A stretch of 64,000 nucleotides of DNA, from assembly GCA_963921795.1 (NCBI GenBank), contig OY997661.1, positions 42,072,466 to 42,136,465 of the forward strand. Reading direction: 5' to 3'. Below are positions 34,091 through 48,900 of the stretch, in pieces. The notes under the pieces were generated by a model. That model saw only the letters and a program-made list of their open reading frames with translations. It was not told where the DNA came from and searched no databases. Position 1 is the stretch's first letter; the number at the start of each line of letters is the position of its first letter. A program made the position numbers and the translations under genes. This stretch comes from Nannobrachium achirus (Eukaryota > Chordata > Actinopteri > Myctophiformes > Myctophidae).

Positions 34091-37000
34091 CTGTAAAGAA
34101 TGAACAGTTTACTATAATATAGCATTAACGTTAAAACAAGGTCTTCAACAGGGGGTCCGGGACCCCTCAGAGTTACTACAGGGGGTCCTCTTTTTTTCTC
34201 CTTTTTTCTATTTAACCACTTGAACCCTAGCGTCCATATACTGAACTTTAGCCAAAAATAGCCGATCTACAAGCTCACAACGCCGCGTTGTGAGCTTGTA
34301 GATCAGCTATTTTCGGCAAAGAGGTTGGTGTATAGGGTAAAAAGAGCAGACTAAGTACAGAGTGAAACGACAAGCTTATTATGTATTGACGGTTCAAGTG
34401 GTTAAATATCTGTTACAAATTGTCATGAATACAAAATACATTGATGATCGTGTTGTCAAACGATGAAACTATATGGAATCTATGAACAGGTTGTGGGGGT
34501 CCCTGCTTCATCTCTCTCTCTCAACTAAGGGGTCCTTGGCCTGAAAACGTTGAAGACCCCTGCATTAAAATAACACGATCTGCTTGAGTGTAAATGTAGA
34601 AGTTGGCAGAGGGACAACAGAGGGAAATATGTTTGTATGACCTTAGATTATGATAGACCACCCCAGTTTAATGATCTTGCACTTTAAGTATTTATATATA
34701 AAATATATTATTTATATTATTTTTTTTCCCCCAACAACAACAAAATAAAAAGCTAAACGTTTCTTAACTGGACATGATAGAATCATTTTAAAGACTTCCT
34801 GTATCCTTTTTCTTTTAGTTGGTGATTTACTGTGTGGTTTTAATGTGATTTTATGGGGGACTGCCCCATACTCCCGTTGGGTCGAACAGCGAGCGTCGAC
34901 AGGTTAGATAATCACCCGCGTCACGGTTACTGAGGTTAAGTTCAGGGTTAGAGTTAGGCATAGTTTTACTGAGGTTAGGGTTAGGGTTTGGGTTAGAGTT
35001 TGGTGGTAAAGGGTGTTCGACCTAATGACATGTTACCAATTTTATGCCTGTAATTTCATCTACTGTACAGTAGTAAGCGTACAGTATTATGGCAATATAA
35101 CCAGTAATGCTCCCTAATTGGGAGATAAGCGCCGCCAGGTCGCATGTAAAAATCGGCCTGATGGTGGCGCTAAATGGGACAGATCCATGTTGATGACATG
35201 ACTCTAGACATACTGTGTAGCAATTTGCATGATTTTAGGGCAAAATCTGTAGGAGCAGTGTCCAAAAATGTGTTTTGCAAGAAAATGCCTCATGGTGGTG
35301 CTAGAAGAGGGCCATGTGAGAAATGATGGGGTCGAGGTTGTGGTTTGGCAGACAAGGAGTGTGTGTAGCAATTTGCGTGATTTTAGGGCAAAATCTGTAG
35401 GAGCAGTGTCCAAAAATGTGTTTTGCAAGAATCAGCCTCATGGTGGCACTAGAAGAGGGCCATGTGAGAAATGATGGGGTGGAGGTTGTGGTTTGGCAGC
35501 CAAGGAGTGTGTGTGCAAAGTTTGCCATGGATAGGGGCAACGGTGACCGAGATATGAGAAGGGGAAAAGTGTGACGTGACGTGATGTGACAGACAGCCGG
35601 TGGAGGTTTTGATTGTAACTGCGACCTGACGGTCGCAATAGAAACACCATTGAAATAGGCCTACATGTCTAGATGACACGCCGGTACAAGTTTAACAAAA
35701 GGCATCAAAACTCAACAATGAGGAAATATGAGTTCTAATTACATACAGTGAGTGTACACTGTGCCAACTTGATCAACACACCGAAATCCTTTCATTCCTA
35801 GTGGCCATAAGTCATGAGCAGAGAGATGTAGCAACACGTCAAACACATGCGTGAGAAGACAGGTGAAGCTATCAACTGTATTAAGCTACACCTGATAGTA
35901 TCTAGCATTGAAACAATACGGGGCTTTTAAGGTCACACACTGGCCAATGTTTGTTACTTGATCTCCTGTCGTCCCTAAATGTAACTACACCAAATACTTG
36001 GATGGAATTAAAGCTGTCACAATTATTACATAATCGTCTAATCGCAATTATTTGACATAATCGTCTTAATTGTTTACATGTTGAAAAATGTTTATATATG
36101 TTCAAACATTTAAAAAAATTGTGGAAATGGCAGATCTACAAGCTCACAACGCGTCGCGACTCGTTGTGAGCTTGTAGATCGGCTATTTCAACAATCAATG
36201 TTCTTTTTAAAGTGTGAAGTTGTTAAATATGTCAGTAATTTCTTTGTATATTTAAGCTATGTTTCATATCTGCCATGTGCAACTTCAAAGCCTAAAAGCC
36301 AAACAGAAATGTAATTGTCAACGACAAAAACACAATTAAATCGTTAATCGCAATTATGTGAGTGACAATTAATCGTCATGTAAAATGTCATAATCGTGAC
36401 AGCCCTACATACAATACCAACACTGTCAGTTGTGGTTTATTGGACTATGGTAATTATTAGTGGACCAGATTATTTGACAATCTTCAATGTACATTATTTA
36501 ATACTCCTGCAGGAAAGAAAACACGGAAAATAAACCTTTTTGCTTTTGTTAACCACGCAGAAATGAATACAACAAGCAGGAATTCCCCACCACCAGGCAG
36601 TTATGTTTTTTTCTTTTTTTTTTTTATCTCTTATAGCTAAGCAAAAATGTAACCAAAACAAAACGTTGACAACCCCTGTCATTGCTGCCAGTTTGGGATT
36701 CTTTTTTTACCAGAAACATAATTCCTTGAGTTTCATTATTTCAACCTGAAACCCGGGCAGCTAATGGTTACTGTAGTAGAACCGTATTACTATATAAACA
36801 GTTCTCACCCAGCAACATTGTTGATGCACAGGAACAAAGCCACTGTTAGGTGATACTGTTCCGGTTAAACATTAACATCTGAGCAAAGGGATTGCAATGT
36901 TCTCAGACACCATGGGGGCTGGAAACACCGATTGTTATGAACTCCTAAAGGATTAACCCATTTAGGCCTAGAATTATTGAATGCTTTAGCTATAGAAAAA

Positions 37001-39910
37001 TAGCAGATATACAAGCTCACAGCGCGGCACCGAGTGCCGCGCTGCGAGCTTGTAGATCTGCTATTTTTGAAAAAGTCGTGAAAATGTGTGCAAATCTTTG
37101 AATATATGTATTTTTAAAGTGAACGTTTGTAACTCAAATTTTGCTTCTGGGTGGTCTCTGGAACTAAATGTTTTGAGATGGGGGTCCGTGGCCAAATAAA
37201 TATCAGTTTGGGCGTCCTTCACATGAAAAGGTTTGAGAACCACTGACATAGTAGTCTCTCAAGAACAGACTAGCTGAGCTCCAGTTAAGTGAAAAGGACC
37301 TTTTCTTTGACGATGGCCGGCCAGATTGCTGACATAGAAACATAGGTTTTTAAAAAAAAAACCTTAGAAGGATTCAAAAGACACTTATAGAATCGGGTCA
37401 AAATTCTAATTTTCACGATTTTTCAAAAATAGCAGATATACAAGCCCACAGCGCGGCACCGAGTGCCGCGCTGTGGGCTTGTATATCTGCTATTTTTCAA
37501 TAGTTAAAGCCCGTTCTAAATGGGTTAAATGGGGTATGTGTGTGTGGCCCCGACCCGACTCGCCCTGTGTCCCAGCTTTGCATGTCGTCTGTGCAAAGTG
37601 CCTATAAAAATTCCAATCAGCCCCACTTCAAACAGTGCAACAAGTCATGCCTAGCTATAAAACACCCAAAACTCCCACACCTCCAAAGCAAAGATTGCTC
37701 CCAAGACCGCAGCTGGGTTCAGAGAAGCCAGAATGTGTATTTGACACTGACTTCACCGACTTCTTACAATCCTTGTAAGAAAACAAATTAAAACAAAGCA
37801 CCTGACTGCTTTATCAGTGAGGTTATCTGAAAAATGAAAATCAAGCTGCGGTTTACTTCACAGTACAGCTAAAAACTGAAGTCAGATGTTTACGTAGATA
37901 TGGATATGGAGCCATAACTTGAAATAACAAACAAGTGGTAATATAAAAGGGAGGTAAGCATTTGAGTTATGGAGACAGACTGGAACCCATCACATACACA
38001 CGCCCTATACCTTTGTTCGGTGGTTGGTTGGAGTGTGTTCAAAACTACAAACCTTGGCTTTAATTGCATGGATGACAACCAGGGCAGGGCTGGGCAATTA
38101 ACCACAGATATATTGAAACCGGAATGTAGAATCTCTAACAGACTTGATCATGTAGGTTAATTGAGAAGCAGGGTTTTTAGTGATTATTTATTATAAACTC
38201 AGCACAAAAAGAAAGGAAACTTGACTTTGGTCCATTATAGCTCCCCTTAATGTTATATGAGATACTTCAATGGTTTCCAGTGGAAATAAGCTTAGTCTTT
38301 TCATGGATCTCCTTGTACCAGTGAACTGTACCGTCATGAAACTGTACCTTTTCCTATGCAAACTTCTAATAAAGTCTTCAATCAATCAAACCAAAATGTA
38401 TTGTATTTATCATTTTTATCGTTGATTCATCACCTTTACGAGGTGGTACAGTATGTAAGCATCAGGCATTCCTGGAATGAGCACCACAGCCAAACGTGTG
38501 GGTAGCACCGACCCAAAACTTGCCAACATTCGGTCCATTATATCTCCCCTTTAATTATGCCAAATGGTATTGTGTGTTTGATATCATTGTTATCGTTGAT
38601 TTGTCACCTTTACAACAAAGTACAGACTGTAAGGATCTGGCATTCGTGGAATGAGCAACACAGCCAAACGTGAGGGTAGCGCCCCTCCAAAAATGGTCAA
38701 ACTGGCCTGGCAGGCCTGCAATAACCTTCTTTAGATGTTCACTTTTGTTGCTTGGTGCATTGAATGATTGCACTCTCGCACAGTAATAAGGAAAAGAGAA
38801 AACCACACATATTGGCCATTTTTAGACTTTGTCAATTTTAAGTTCAGTGTCAGGGAAGCTCAAAACGAAAGTAAATGCCAGCAGAACAGTATATTGACCC
38901 TTTCAAGTATGTAACTCTGACAGTATACAAATGAAACCAAATGAACCCTTACGGATCCATTTGGTTTCATTTGTACACTGTCAGAGGTTTAAATTAATCA
39001 GAAGGCAGGAGGAGTCTAGTTAACTAGGCTAGGTTTAAATGGATTCTGCAATGAATCTCTGTATTAACATTTCAACAGGATTGTATCACGATATATACGA
39101 TATCTCTGAAAAGGAATATCGTGGAGTACATTGTATCGTCTCAACGATTTGTATCAGCATATCGCCCACCCCTAATTTGAAGTCCTGCTCCTACCGCCCG
39201 ACCATATAACACCCACGTTTATCGTATTTAAAATGAGGTTCCAAAGTGTAAATGAGTTCCTCATTTCGATGAACAGAAACAAGATGGCAGGGTGCAGGGT
39301 AGGGCGGACTCGGCGGCTACTTACGACATCGTCTTCATCTCCTTCTTCTCTGCGTCGGGTCGGGCTCGGTTCAGAACCTTAAGGAAATCTGAGGTCTTGG
39401 CCCTCATACGTGTGTGAATGTAGGCCTGTGGAAGGGACATGCAAACCAAAACTAGTTTAGTCCATTTAGGCCTAGAATTATTTAATGATTTAACTGTTGA
39501 AAAATAGCAGATATACAAGCTCACAGCGGCACTGAAAGCTTCTAGATCTGCTATTTTTGAAGAAAGACAACACATCTTTTTTTACAACACATCTTTTTAA
39601 AAGCGAACATTTGTAACTCAAATATTTGCTTCTGGGTGGTCCCTGGAACAACATACTTTGAGATGGGGGTCCACGGCCAAATACATGTAATTTTGGGGGT
39701 CCTTGACATGAAATGGTTTGAGAACCAACGACATAGAAACATGCGTTTTTCAAAAAAAACATTAGAAGGATTTAGAAGAGACGATTTTTCTAAAACAGCA
39801 TATCTACAAGCTTACAGCGTGGCACTCGGTGCCGTGCTGTGAGCTTGTAGATCTGCTATTTTTTAATAGTTAAAGCATAAAATAATAATACGCAATAATG
39901 TACCCGGTCT

Positions 39911-39954
<44 letters not shown>

Positions 39955-42900
39955 GTGTGGGATAAAACGCACACTCAAAATCGTATACTTAACACACGCC
40001 CCAATAGACCGTTTGTCAGCCTTCTGATTGGTCCCTGAGACTCCCTGACTGGCCAACCAGAAAAAAACATTCACTTTTTGCTATCGGGGGTGGAGTTTGT
40101 GCAGTGGAGAATGTTGCTTCAGCCTTTCAAAAACTGTCCGCAGTGCGCGACACGGAGATCGGCCGGTACGGTGATAGCGACGGCAAGCGTCAAGCGATCT
40201 CGCTCATCATAACGAATAAGCTTCAACAAACTAGTTCACATGTACCTTATCAATGGTCTAAGAGTCACGATTGGGTACATATAATTTAAATGGGCAGAAT
40301 TACGAAAAGCCAGCCTATTATGTGAGGAGAAACATTCTCTCTGTCCTCTTCCTAGTACCCAAGATGCAATGCGCTTCTATTTCTATCTCTGATCCAGAGG
40401 ATTAAACTAATTAAAACATTTATTTTTCGGGGGAAAACTACTGTTTTGCTATGTAATTACTGTACCTTTTTCTTCCCTTTTTATTAATATCACGTAGATG
40501 TGTTTTTTGTGGTACTTTATATAGCTGTAATGAGGCTATGAAGGGAAAAAAAATCGCATCCACTACCACTATAAAAGAATCTGCAAAGAGGATTCTGTCC
40601 CACTGGGATTAAACAAATTAAAACATATATTTTCGGGTAAATCCCCTGTTTTGCAATGTAACTACTGTACCTTTGTCTTCCCTTTTTATTAATATCACCT
40701 AGGTGTTTTACCTTTGGTACTTTATATAGCTGTAATGAGGCTATGAAGGGAAAAAAAATCCCATCCACTTCCACTATAAAAACAATCTGCCCAGGGTTAA
40801 TGTCCCATCATAGTAACAGGGCAGAATGGGGCGGGATTTGCAAAAGGGTTTATTGTTCCCTCGACACATTCATTCATCCGATAAATGCACACGCGACTAC
40901 TACACACACGCACACACAAACAAACAAGCGAGACAGACAAAAACAAACAAAAGGCCAGCGTACACTACACACTAGAGTAGACACTACACACCCAGTCGGA
41001 TAATTTCCTTGTATATTCCACACATACAGTAGTGAGTGATATGCTGATTTATAGTGTACAGTAGTATCTATGCAAATGATTTTCTTCAGTTAAAACCTAC
41101 ATTTAAGGTATAATCAATGTAAAAGCACATGATTAACGCTCTTAACCTCTTCAGACTCCACCTTAACCCATAGCACTACTTAACACTTCCCTTCCCTCAA
41201 TGACCACACATGAAGTTAGAACAGGGGTTCCCAAACTTTTTTGTCTCAGGGCACCCCATACATATTTTTTTAATCCGAGGCACCCCTACATTATAATTCT
41301 CACTCCCAGCACCTTATATTTATAGCATATCGTCGTTGTCGGGTGGAAACCTTGTATGTCCAAAACCGTTCGTTTTGTATTTACCGGTATCATCTAAATA
41401 ATGTACTAAACTAGTGAAAACAGACGATCTACAAGCACACAATGCCTCGCGATGTGCTTGTAGATCGTCTGTTTTCACTAGTTTTGTGCAACGGTCTTGT
41501 ATGATGAAGCAGGGCTTTGCTTTACCAAAAGACATACACATTTGAAACTTGGAAATACGAGGTTTCTGCCCGACAGTGACGATATTTTAGTGATTATGTT
41601 GCGAGGAAAACGTTGAGATAATAGCCATTTTGGTTAGAACTGACTGAAAATAACTTTGTACTTCAAGTTTAAAATGATACTAAATATTTTATATATATAA
41701 GTGTCTAAATAATATAAGTGTCTAAATAAATTTCAAATATTATCAAATTATCTCGCGGCACCCTGGACTGCCGTCACCCACTTTGAAAAAAACCCTATTT
41801 TTTATGTTGTAGAAAAGTATTTCTATGAAGTTAGATAGCATTTTTTAGGCTTTAGAAAAGTATTTTTACTGCTTAAGTGAGTGGTCTACCAATGTTTTTA
41901 GAATTTCTAGATTGATATTCCTATGCATTTGTTGTGTTGCTGTTGATGTACTGACATATTATCTTGCATATTATATTGATGTATTACCTGTAAGTCGCTT
42001 TGGATTAAAAGTGTCTGCTAAATGCCTAACTGTAAACTGTTCTTTCTTCTCCTTACAGCTTCTTACTTACATATTTAACCCACATATACCATGCCATCCT
42101 AGATACTACAAACCACAAATAGTAAAAATAGCACAGCTACAAGTAGGGCATTCACCAAATATTCGAACATTCGAATATCAAAGTCACTATTCGACGTTGT
42201 TCACCGAAGTCGAATATTCGCTTGTTATTTTTTTTTATTTTATTGTTTTCTCTTTAAAAGAAATAATAGTTTATAAAGCGTGGCTAGATAGGAAGGAAGT
42301 CATGAAAATGAGTTGTCAATGTCAAAATAAACATATTTGAACTGGGGATCCCCACCCCGACAAGCACTTGGAATTGTAGGTATTACATTTAATGTGACTC
42401 AGTTGCGCAGATAAATATTGTGAAAATAGCCGATCTACATGCTCACAACGCCGTTGTGAGCATGTAGATCGGCTATTTTCGCAATGTTCGCCTCTTGCTT
42501 ACTTAATATTTGACAGGTTGGCCAGTCCTGTCGAATATTCGACTATTCGAATACTTTGCGGTCGAATCATTCGAACACTAAAAATCACTATTCGTGAATG
42601 CCCTAGCTACAAGTGAAAACTGCAAATCTAAACATTGTGAGCTTGCGGGTCCATTTTACGGCATTTTTAAAAAGAAAATGGCCCAAAACAGGGATGCCAG
42701 GGTTAACGTAGTGAAGCCTTTCATTGGAGACGATTTGTCTTCAGTGTCACATCGTAACATTTTTGACATACTAGGTTACTACTGACATAACTGCCTCTGA
42801 AATGCCAATCATGTAAGGGAACAGGTTTAATTAGAGGTTAAGGTCAAATTGGAAGCTCTTTCTCTCTCTCACCGGTACACCCACTCACCCCCACCCGCTC

Positions 42901-45900
42901 CACTGGACTTTCTATTGTGTACGAGTTTCAGTAACGCGGTGAATGTGGCATGGAACGTGTCATTACGTAAAGGCAAGGAATGGAGGCCGGCGACTCCTTT
43001 TGTTACGAGAGGAGTAGGAGGGCGGTCAGTAATGATAAACACCGGTTGCATGAAGCGTTCACTTCGCTATGTTTGATCTTAGAGACCATTAGCCGAATTT
43101 CACATACCGTACCCGTCAGCCTTGGGAATATTCTAACAACGCCTATAGACTTTCACACCGCTTTGAGCGCGGTAATTTAGTTAATAGTTATAGAACATTT
43201 TTTTTATTCTGATAAATAGAATTGTTGTTAACGATAACAATATTTGTGTTTCGTCAGAATCATGCAGCCCTAATACACATGTATGCCTATTGCCTTCATT
43301 TATACAACCGGGTACACGTGAACTAAGCTAGTGGTTCTCAAACTGAGGTCCGGGGCCCCCAGGGGTCCTTGAGGAGTTATGGTTCTGTAACTCTGGGAGT
43401 GCAAGAATGGGTCCATTTTAAGGCTGGGCGATTTTTGGACAGCCTTCGATATCATCGTTGAATACCTTGATATCGATATTACTCACGATATTAGTAAAAA
43501 CAATTGCATTAATAGTTTTTTGTTTTTCTGCTTTAGGTCCACTGCCTGCCTAACCCAGATAATGAATAGCATATCCATGCATGCAAACTGCACAGTACCC
43601 ATAGAATAAAGAAATGAAATGCCTTATTTCCATTTCCATTTATCACCAATACCTCATTTCAAGCCGTCTTCATTGATATGTATACTTCGCATGTTGATAC
43701 CTCGATATCGATATATTTTCAATATATTGCCCGGCCTTGGCCCATTTGGTTCCATTCAAAGTTTCGTACACTGCCAGAGTTAGGATTTTATCATGTAGAT
43801 TGGGGTCCGACTCAAATATAACATGCATATCAAACTGGGGGTTCCTGTATTTTTCTAAGTATGAGAACCGCTGAACTAAGCATTACCTTGGAGCACTTTA
43901 TATGGTAGTGCAGGTAGTCCCTGAAGGTGTGGATGAGGTTGATGGTGTTGTCTCTGGCATTGGCATTGGTGTGACGAGGGAACAGCACTGGACCAACAGA
44001 GAGAACGCCAGAGGTTAGCTCACATTAGGGTGTGTTAGATTCTGTGTATCTAAAATACTTGCAATTCAGGTAGTATAACATTAATGACAAGACAAGAAAA
44101 TAGTATACAGTTGCACAGTGGTTCTCAAAGTGGATTCCAGCAACTCTGTGGGTTCCTTTTAGCCTAGTAAACGACCAACTTCCGTTATCCAGGAATGAAA
44201 TGGTTTCCGGAAGAGGGCAGGTACGAGGCTAGGTTCCTTTAGGGGGGTCTAAATTGACCCATACAAGTCTGTAACTCTGACAGTATACAAATGGAACCAA
44301 ATGAACCCTTACGGGTTCATTTGGTTCCATTTGTACACTGTCAGAGTTATGGGGAGACTTTGACATTTGAACGTTTGGGAAACACTGCAGTAGCATATGA
44401 AATAAGAGCCTGTTTACAGGAGAATTAAAATAAACGCTACTTAAAGGAGTAGTTCACCACTTTTCAACCTGTCTTCATATAATAGGTCCTCACTAATGTT
44501 CATAATAAAATAGCAAAAAAAAAATCTATTCAGTCTGGGTCTCATAGGAGAGCTGTCAACTCCTTCTACCGTTTGACAAAAAAAAATAATAATAATGTTT
44601 TTGAAAAAAAATATTTAGATTTTTATTATCACGAGAACAATGGCTTCCACTTTAACATTGCAACTTTTTCAGGAATAGAAAGCCTGCAGTTTCTATTAGC
44701 TTGCATTTCCCATTGATGATGTCACCGGTAGAAGGATTTGACCCACCCTCAGCTCTCCTATGAGACCCAAACTGAGTAGAAAAAAATTTTGATATTTTAT
44801 CATGAACATTAGTGAGTACCTATTATATGAAGATAGGTTGAAAAGTGGTGGAGTGCCCCTTTAAACAATTCAAATAAATGTGTTTTCCTTTTTTTCTTTT
44901 GTTAATGTAGGCCCTTTCTTTTGTTAACGTGGGATCTTTTGAGAGAGAACTCTTGACACAGAACGCACAGGACAGCATTGTGAGAATTTCACATATCCAC
45001 GCAAAATTAAAACATCAGGACTAATTTGCCTTTTAACGTTGGGTGGTTCTAAAAGCTACGACTGGCCTCTCCAATGTTAACTCTTTAAGGTTTGGTGGTT
45101 CTACCAGTTAGGTAAAGGACTGACCGAAGGTGATGTATCCAATGTTATCTCCCACGGCTGCGTCTGTGTCTTTGAGCTCCAAAGGAGGCTCCCGGTGGCT
45201 GAACAGCACCTGTGGGGCCGTGTGGCTGGCTCTCCGGCCCTCCTTGAACTCCTAAACACACACAAACATATATGCACACGTGTAAAAAGATATGCGCAAT
45301 GTTTGACATACAGAGAGAAGAATCTTTCACCCCCTGCCCCCAGTGGCGTCAGTTCAGCAAAAGCTAGGGTAGGGCAAAGATGGGGTCGGGTTTTGTCCGT
45401 TTTTACCCAAGTTTCTACGGTTTCTTGGGCTGGATATGGCAGCCTGGAACGGTTGTTCAAGTGCAGCTAAACTTGGCATGTTAGTAAACGTGCCACAATT
45501 AACAATAATGAAACTGACCTGCGGAACCTGTGAATATACCATGACCATACATGAAGCTAGTTAACATTTGTTTGTTAGGTTTCTTTAGAACTTGATTATA
45601 TTGTGTTTTTCTCTAGATAGATATCCATTTACATTGTTATATTGCTGTTAATGTACTGACCTATTATCTTGTTTATTATTGCGATGTTGTATCTGCTTAT
45701 TGTAAGTCGCTTTGGATTAAAAGCGTCTGCTAAATGCCTAAACTGTAAACTGTAAACTGTAATATACCATTTTATCAAGATGGGGAGAATACAAGTGTGG
45801 AGAATATAATTATAATACCTTGTTAAAGTGACCATTTTGTTACATTTAGCAATTGTAGTTATTTTACTGTAATTTAACAACATAATAACCAGCACAGATA

Positions 45901-48900
45901 GACAAAGAGACATTCATGGATTTATATTTAAAAGTAACTTATTTTCCCCACTGGACCCAGGGTATGGCAGCTGCATACCCCTGCCATACCCAATTGACGC
46001 CCCTGCCGGCCCCAAAATAAAATGGACCTTTATCTTGCAGGAGAAAACCTCGAAAGCCTCATTTTGTGATAGTACACAAGTTTCCATTCACCCTTTACAC
46101 CTGTACAAATTCAGACCAGTGTGAACCTAAACACAAGACCCTAAGCTTGGACAAATAAGGTGCGGTCGGGTTTCGCTCCCGTCCCGCCGACCCGACCATT
46201 AGACCAGGGGTCTTCAACAGGGGGTCCGGGACCCCTAGGGGGTCCTCAGAGTTAATGTAGGGCGTCCTCCAAATCTTTGTGTGATAGAAACTTTTTTTCT
46301 GTCTTTTTTTATATTAACCACTTGAGCCATAGTGTCCAAATGCTGAGAACTTTAGCCAAAAATAGCAGATCTACAAGCTCGCCTCGCAGTTGTTGTGAGC
46401 TTGTAGATCGGCTATTTTTGGCAAAGAGCTTTGGTGTAGAGGGGGAAAAAGAGCACACTAAGTACAGAGTGAAAGGTCAAGTTTATTAAGTATTGACGGT
46501 TTAAGTGGTTAAATATCTGAAAACACAAATTGACATGAATCCAAAATACACTGATGATTGTGCTGTCAAACGATTACACAATATGGAATCTATAAACAGG
46601 TTGTGGGGGTCCCTGCTTCATCTCTCTCTCAACTAAGGGGTCCTTGGCCTGAAAACGTTGAAGACCCCTGCATTCGACGACCCACTGACCTGCATGAAGA
46701 CTTTGCCGATGATGACGTCGTCGTCGTCTTTGAACACCGTGCTGAACACCACCGTCACCCGGTCTTTCTTGGCCTCCACATACCTGAGGACACAACGTGA
46801 CAAGTGACGAGGATTAACCCAATTAGGCCTAGAATTATTGAATGCTTTAACCAGTGAAAAATAGCAGATATACAAGCTCACAGCGCGGCTCCGAGTGCCG
46901 CGCTGCGAGCTTGTATATCTGCTATTTTTGAAAAAGTCGTGAAAATGTGTGCAAATCTTTGAATATAATGTATTTTCAAAGCAAACGTTTGTAACTCAAA
47001 TGTTGCTTCTGGGGGGTCCCCGGAACTAAATATTTTGAGATGGGGGTCGGCGGCCAAATACATATCATTTTGGGGGTCCTTCACATGAAAAGGTTTGAGC
47101 ACCACTGACATAGAAACATTCAAAAAACCTTGCACAAATTTTCAAGATTTTTCAAAAAAAGCAGATCTACAAGCTCGCAGCGCGGCACTCGGTGCCGCGC
47201 TGTGAGCTTGTAGAGCTGCTATTTTTCAATAGTTAAAGCACAAACTAACGTGTACTAATGTTTTTCCAGTCTAAATGGGTTAAACCCCCTACCCCTGTGA
47301 AGAACATTCACAGGGGGCCCGCAGTGAATCCTTGTACCCAGGGCCCAGAATTTGGTGCGACGCCCCTGCCTGAGGACACAACATGACAAGTGACGTGACC
47401 TCCATTTATACAAGGATTAAGGTAGGAATGAAAATAAGGGGAAAATAAAGCGTTTGGTTTAAGGTCACACCGCAATCTGGCGAGAATCTTAAGCAGGTCG
47501 GTCAGAGTCTTAACTGCACTTTGCCTTGAGCTGGTCGTGAATGTTTAGGTAGAAATTGCAAAGAATTTGACGTTTAGACATCCACCGGGTTATTGGGTTA
47601 AAAATTAAGAAACTAGAACAATTTTCTCGGGTGTCGCTCTCCATTCCGACATGTCGCCACTCCAAAATTGACTTCTTATTGTCGGAGTGGCGACACTTCC
47701 ATAGAGGTTAAGTTTAGGGTAAGGGTTAGAGATAGGGTTAGTGTCGGAATGGAGACATGTCGGAAAGGAGACATGTCGGAGTGGCGGGGTGTAACCAATT
47801 TTCTCAGTGGAGCACATGTCTTCACCGGGCCGGGTGGAACTCCATATTTGTGCAGTCTATGACATTACGTTAGTCATCAGTGATGTTATCTATGTTATAT
47901 GACTCCATATTAAAGGAGTAGATCACCCCCAAAATTACATTTTTTTCTATTGATTAGTCATGCCATGGAGACTTGAGTTCAATAATATTTTTTTTGTATT
48001 CGTCGCATTACAAAGACAAAGAAATTGATTATACTAAAATTACCCTCACCAAAGCAGAATCAATGGGGGTAAATTTAGGGTCAACGGCCTAGTAAATTTA
48101 CCCCCATTGATTCTCACCCAAAAGCATCTGGGTCCCCATCCAGGGCCTTGTATTTGGGTCCCCATTCAGAATCAATGTGGGTAAATTTACTATAATCAAT
48201 TTTCTGTCTTAGGAATGCAAATACAGTATTTTCTGGACTATAAGGCGCACCTGACTATAAGGCGCACTGTCAATGAATGGTCTATTTTCAAACTGTTTTC
48301 ATATATAAGGCGCACCTGACTATAAGGCGCACATAATAGACGCTTATGCATCCAACAGATGGAGCTGTGCTAAAGGGAATGTCAATGTCAATGAATGATC
48401 CATATATAAGGCGCACTGGACTATAAGGCGCACTGTCGTTTTTTGAGAAAATTAAAGGCTTTTAAGTGCGCCTTATAGTCCGGAAAATACGGTAATACTT
48501 TTTTTTTTTTATTGAACTCCAGTCTCCATGGCGTGAGTAATCATTAAAAAAAAAGATTTTGGGGGTGGACAAGGAGTCAGTCCATTATTAAAAAAAAAAA
48601 AAGAAAAAAAAAACACTTCAAAACACGACACACATGCATATCCCTTTGTATGGGCCTTTCTGTCCGTGACGTTAGACCTCCGTGCTCATATATATATATA
48701 TATACATACATACATACATACACACACAAAGCCAAACGTAGGAGCCGTTAGCACCACTCGATGAAAGATAATTTGGGTGTTGATTGGTAGACAGACAAAT
48801 GTGCCAAAACCAGGGTTCCCACACATCTTCTTTACCAATTAATTTCCAAAACTTTTCCAGAATATTTAACCCAATTTCCAGGACTATATAACAATAATTC

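Noticed and set aside
34960..35000. Interstitial telomere from a chromosome fusion
   Set aside because: The array is short and degenerate, and similar cores recur in four other places within dispersed repeats.
38185..38870. A Tc1/mariner element beginning AACTCAGCACAAAAAGAAAG
   Set aside because: The left end resembles fish Tc1-type ends, but no inverted partner with TA flanks is found and the interior is a tandem duplication.
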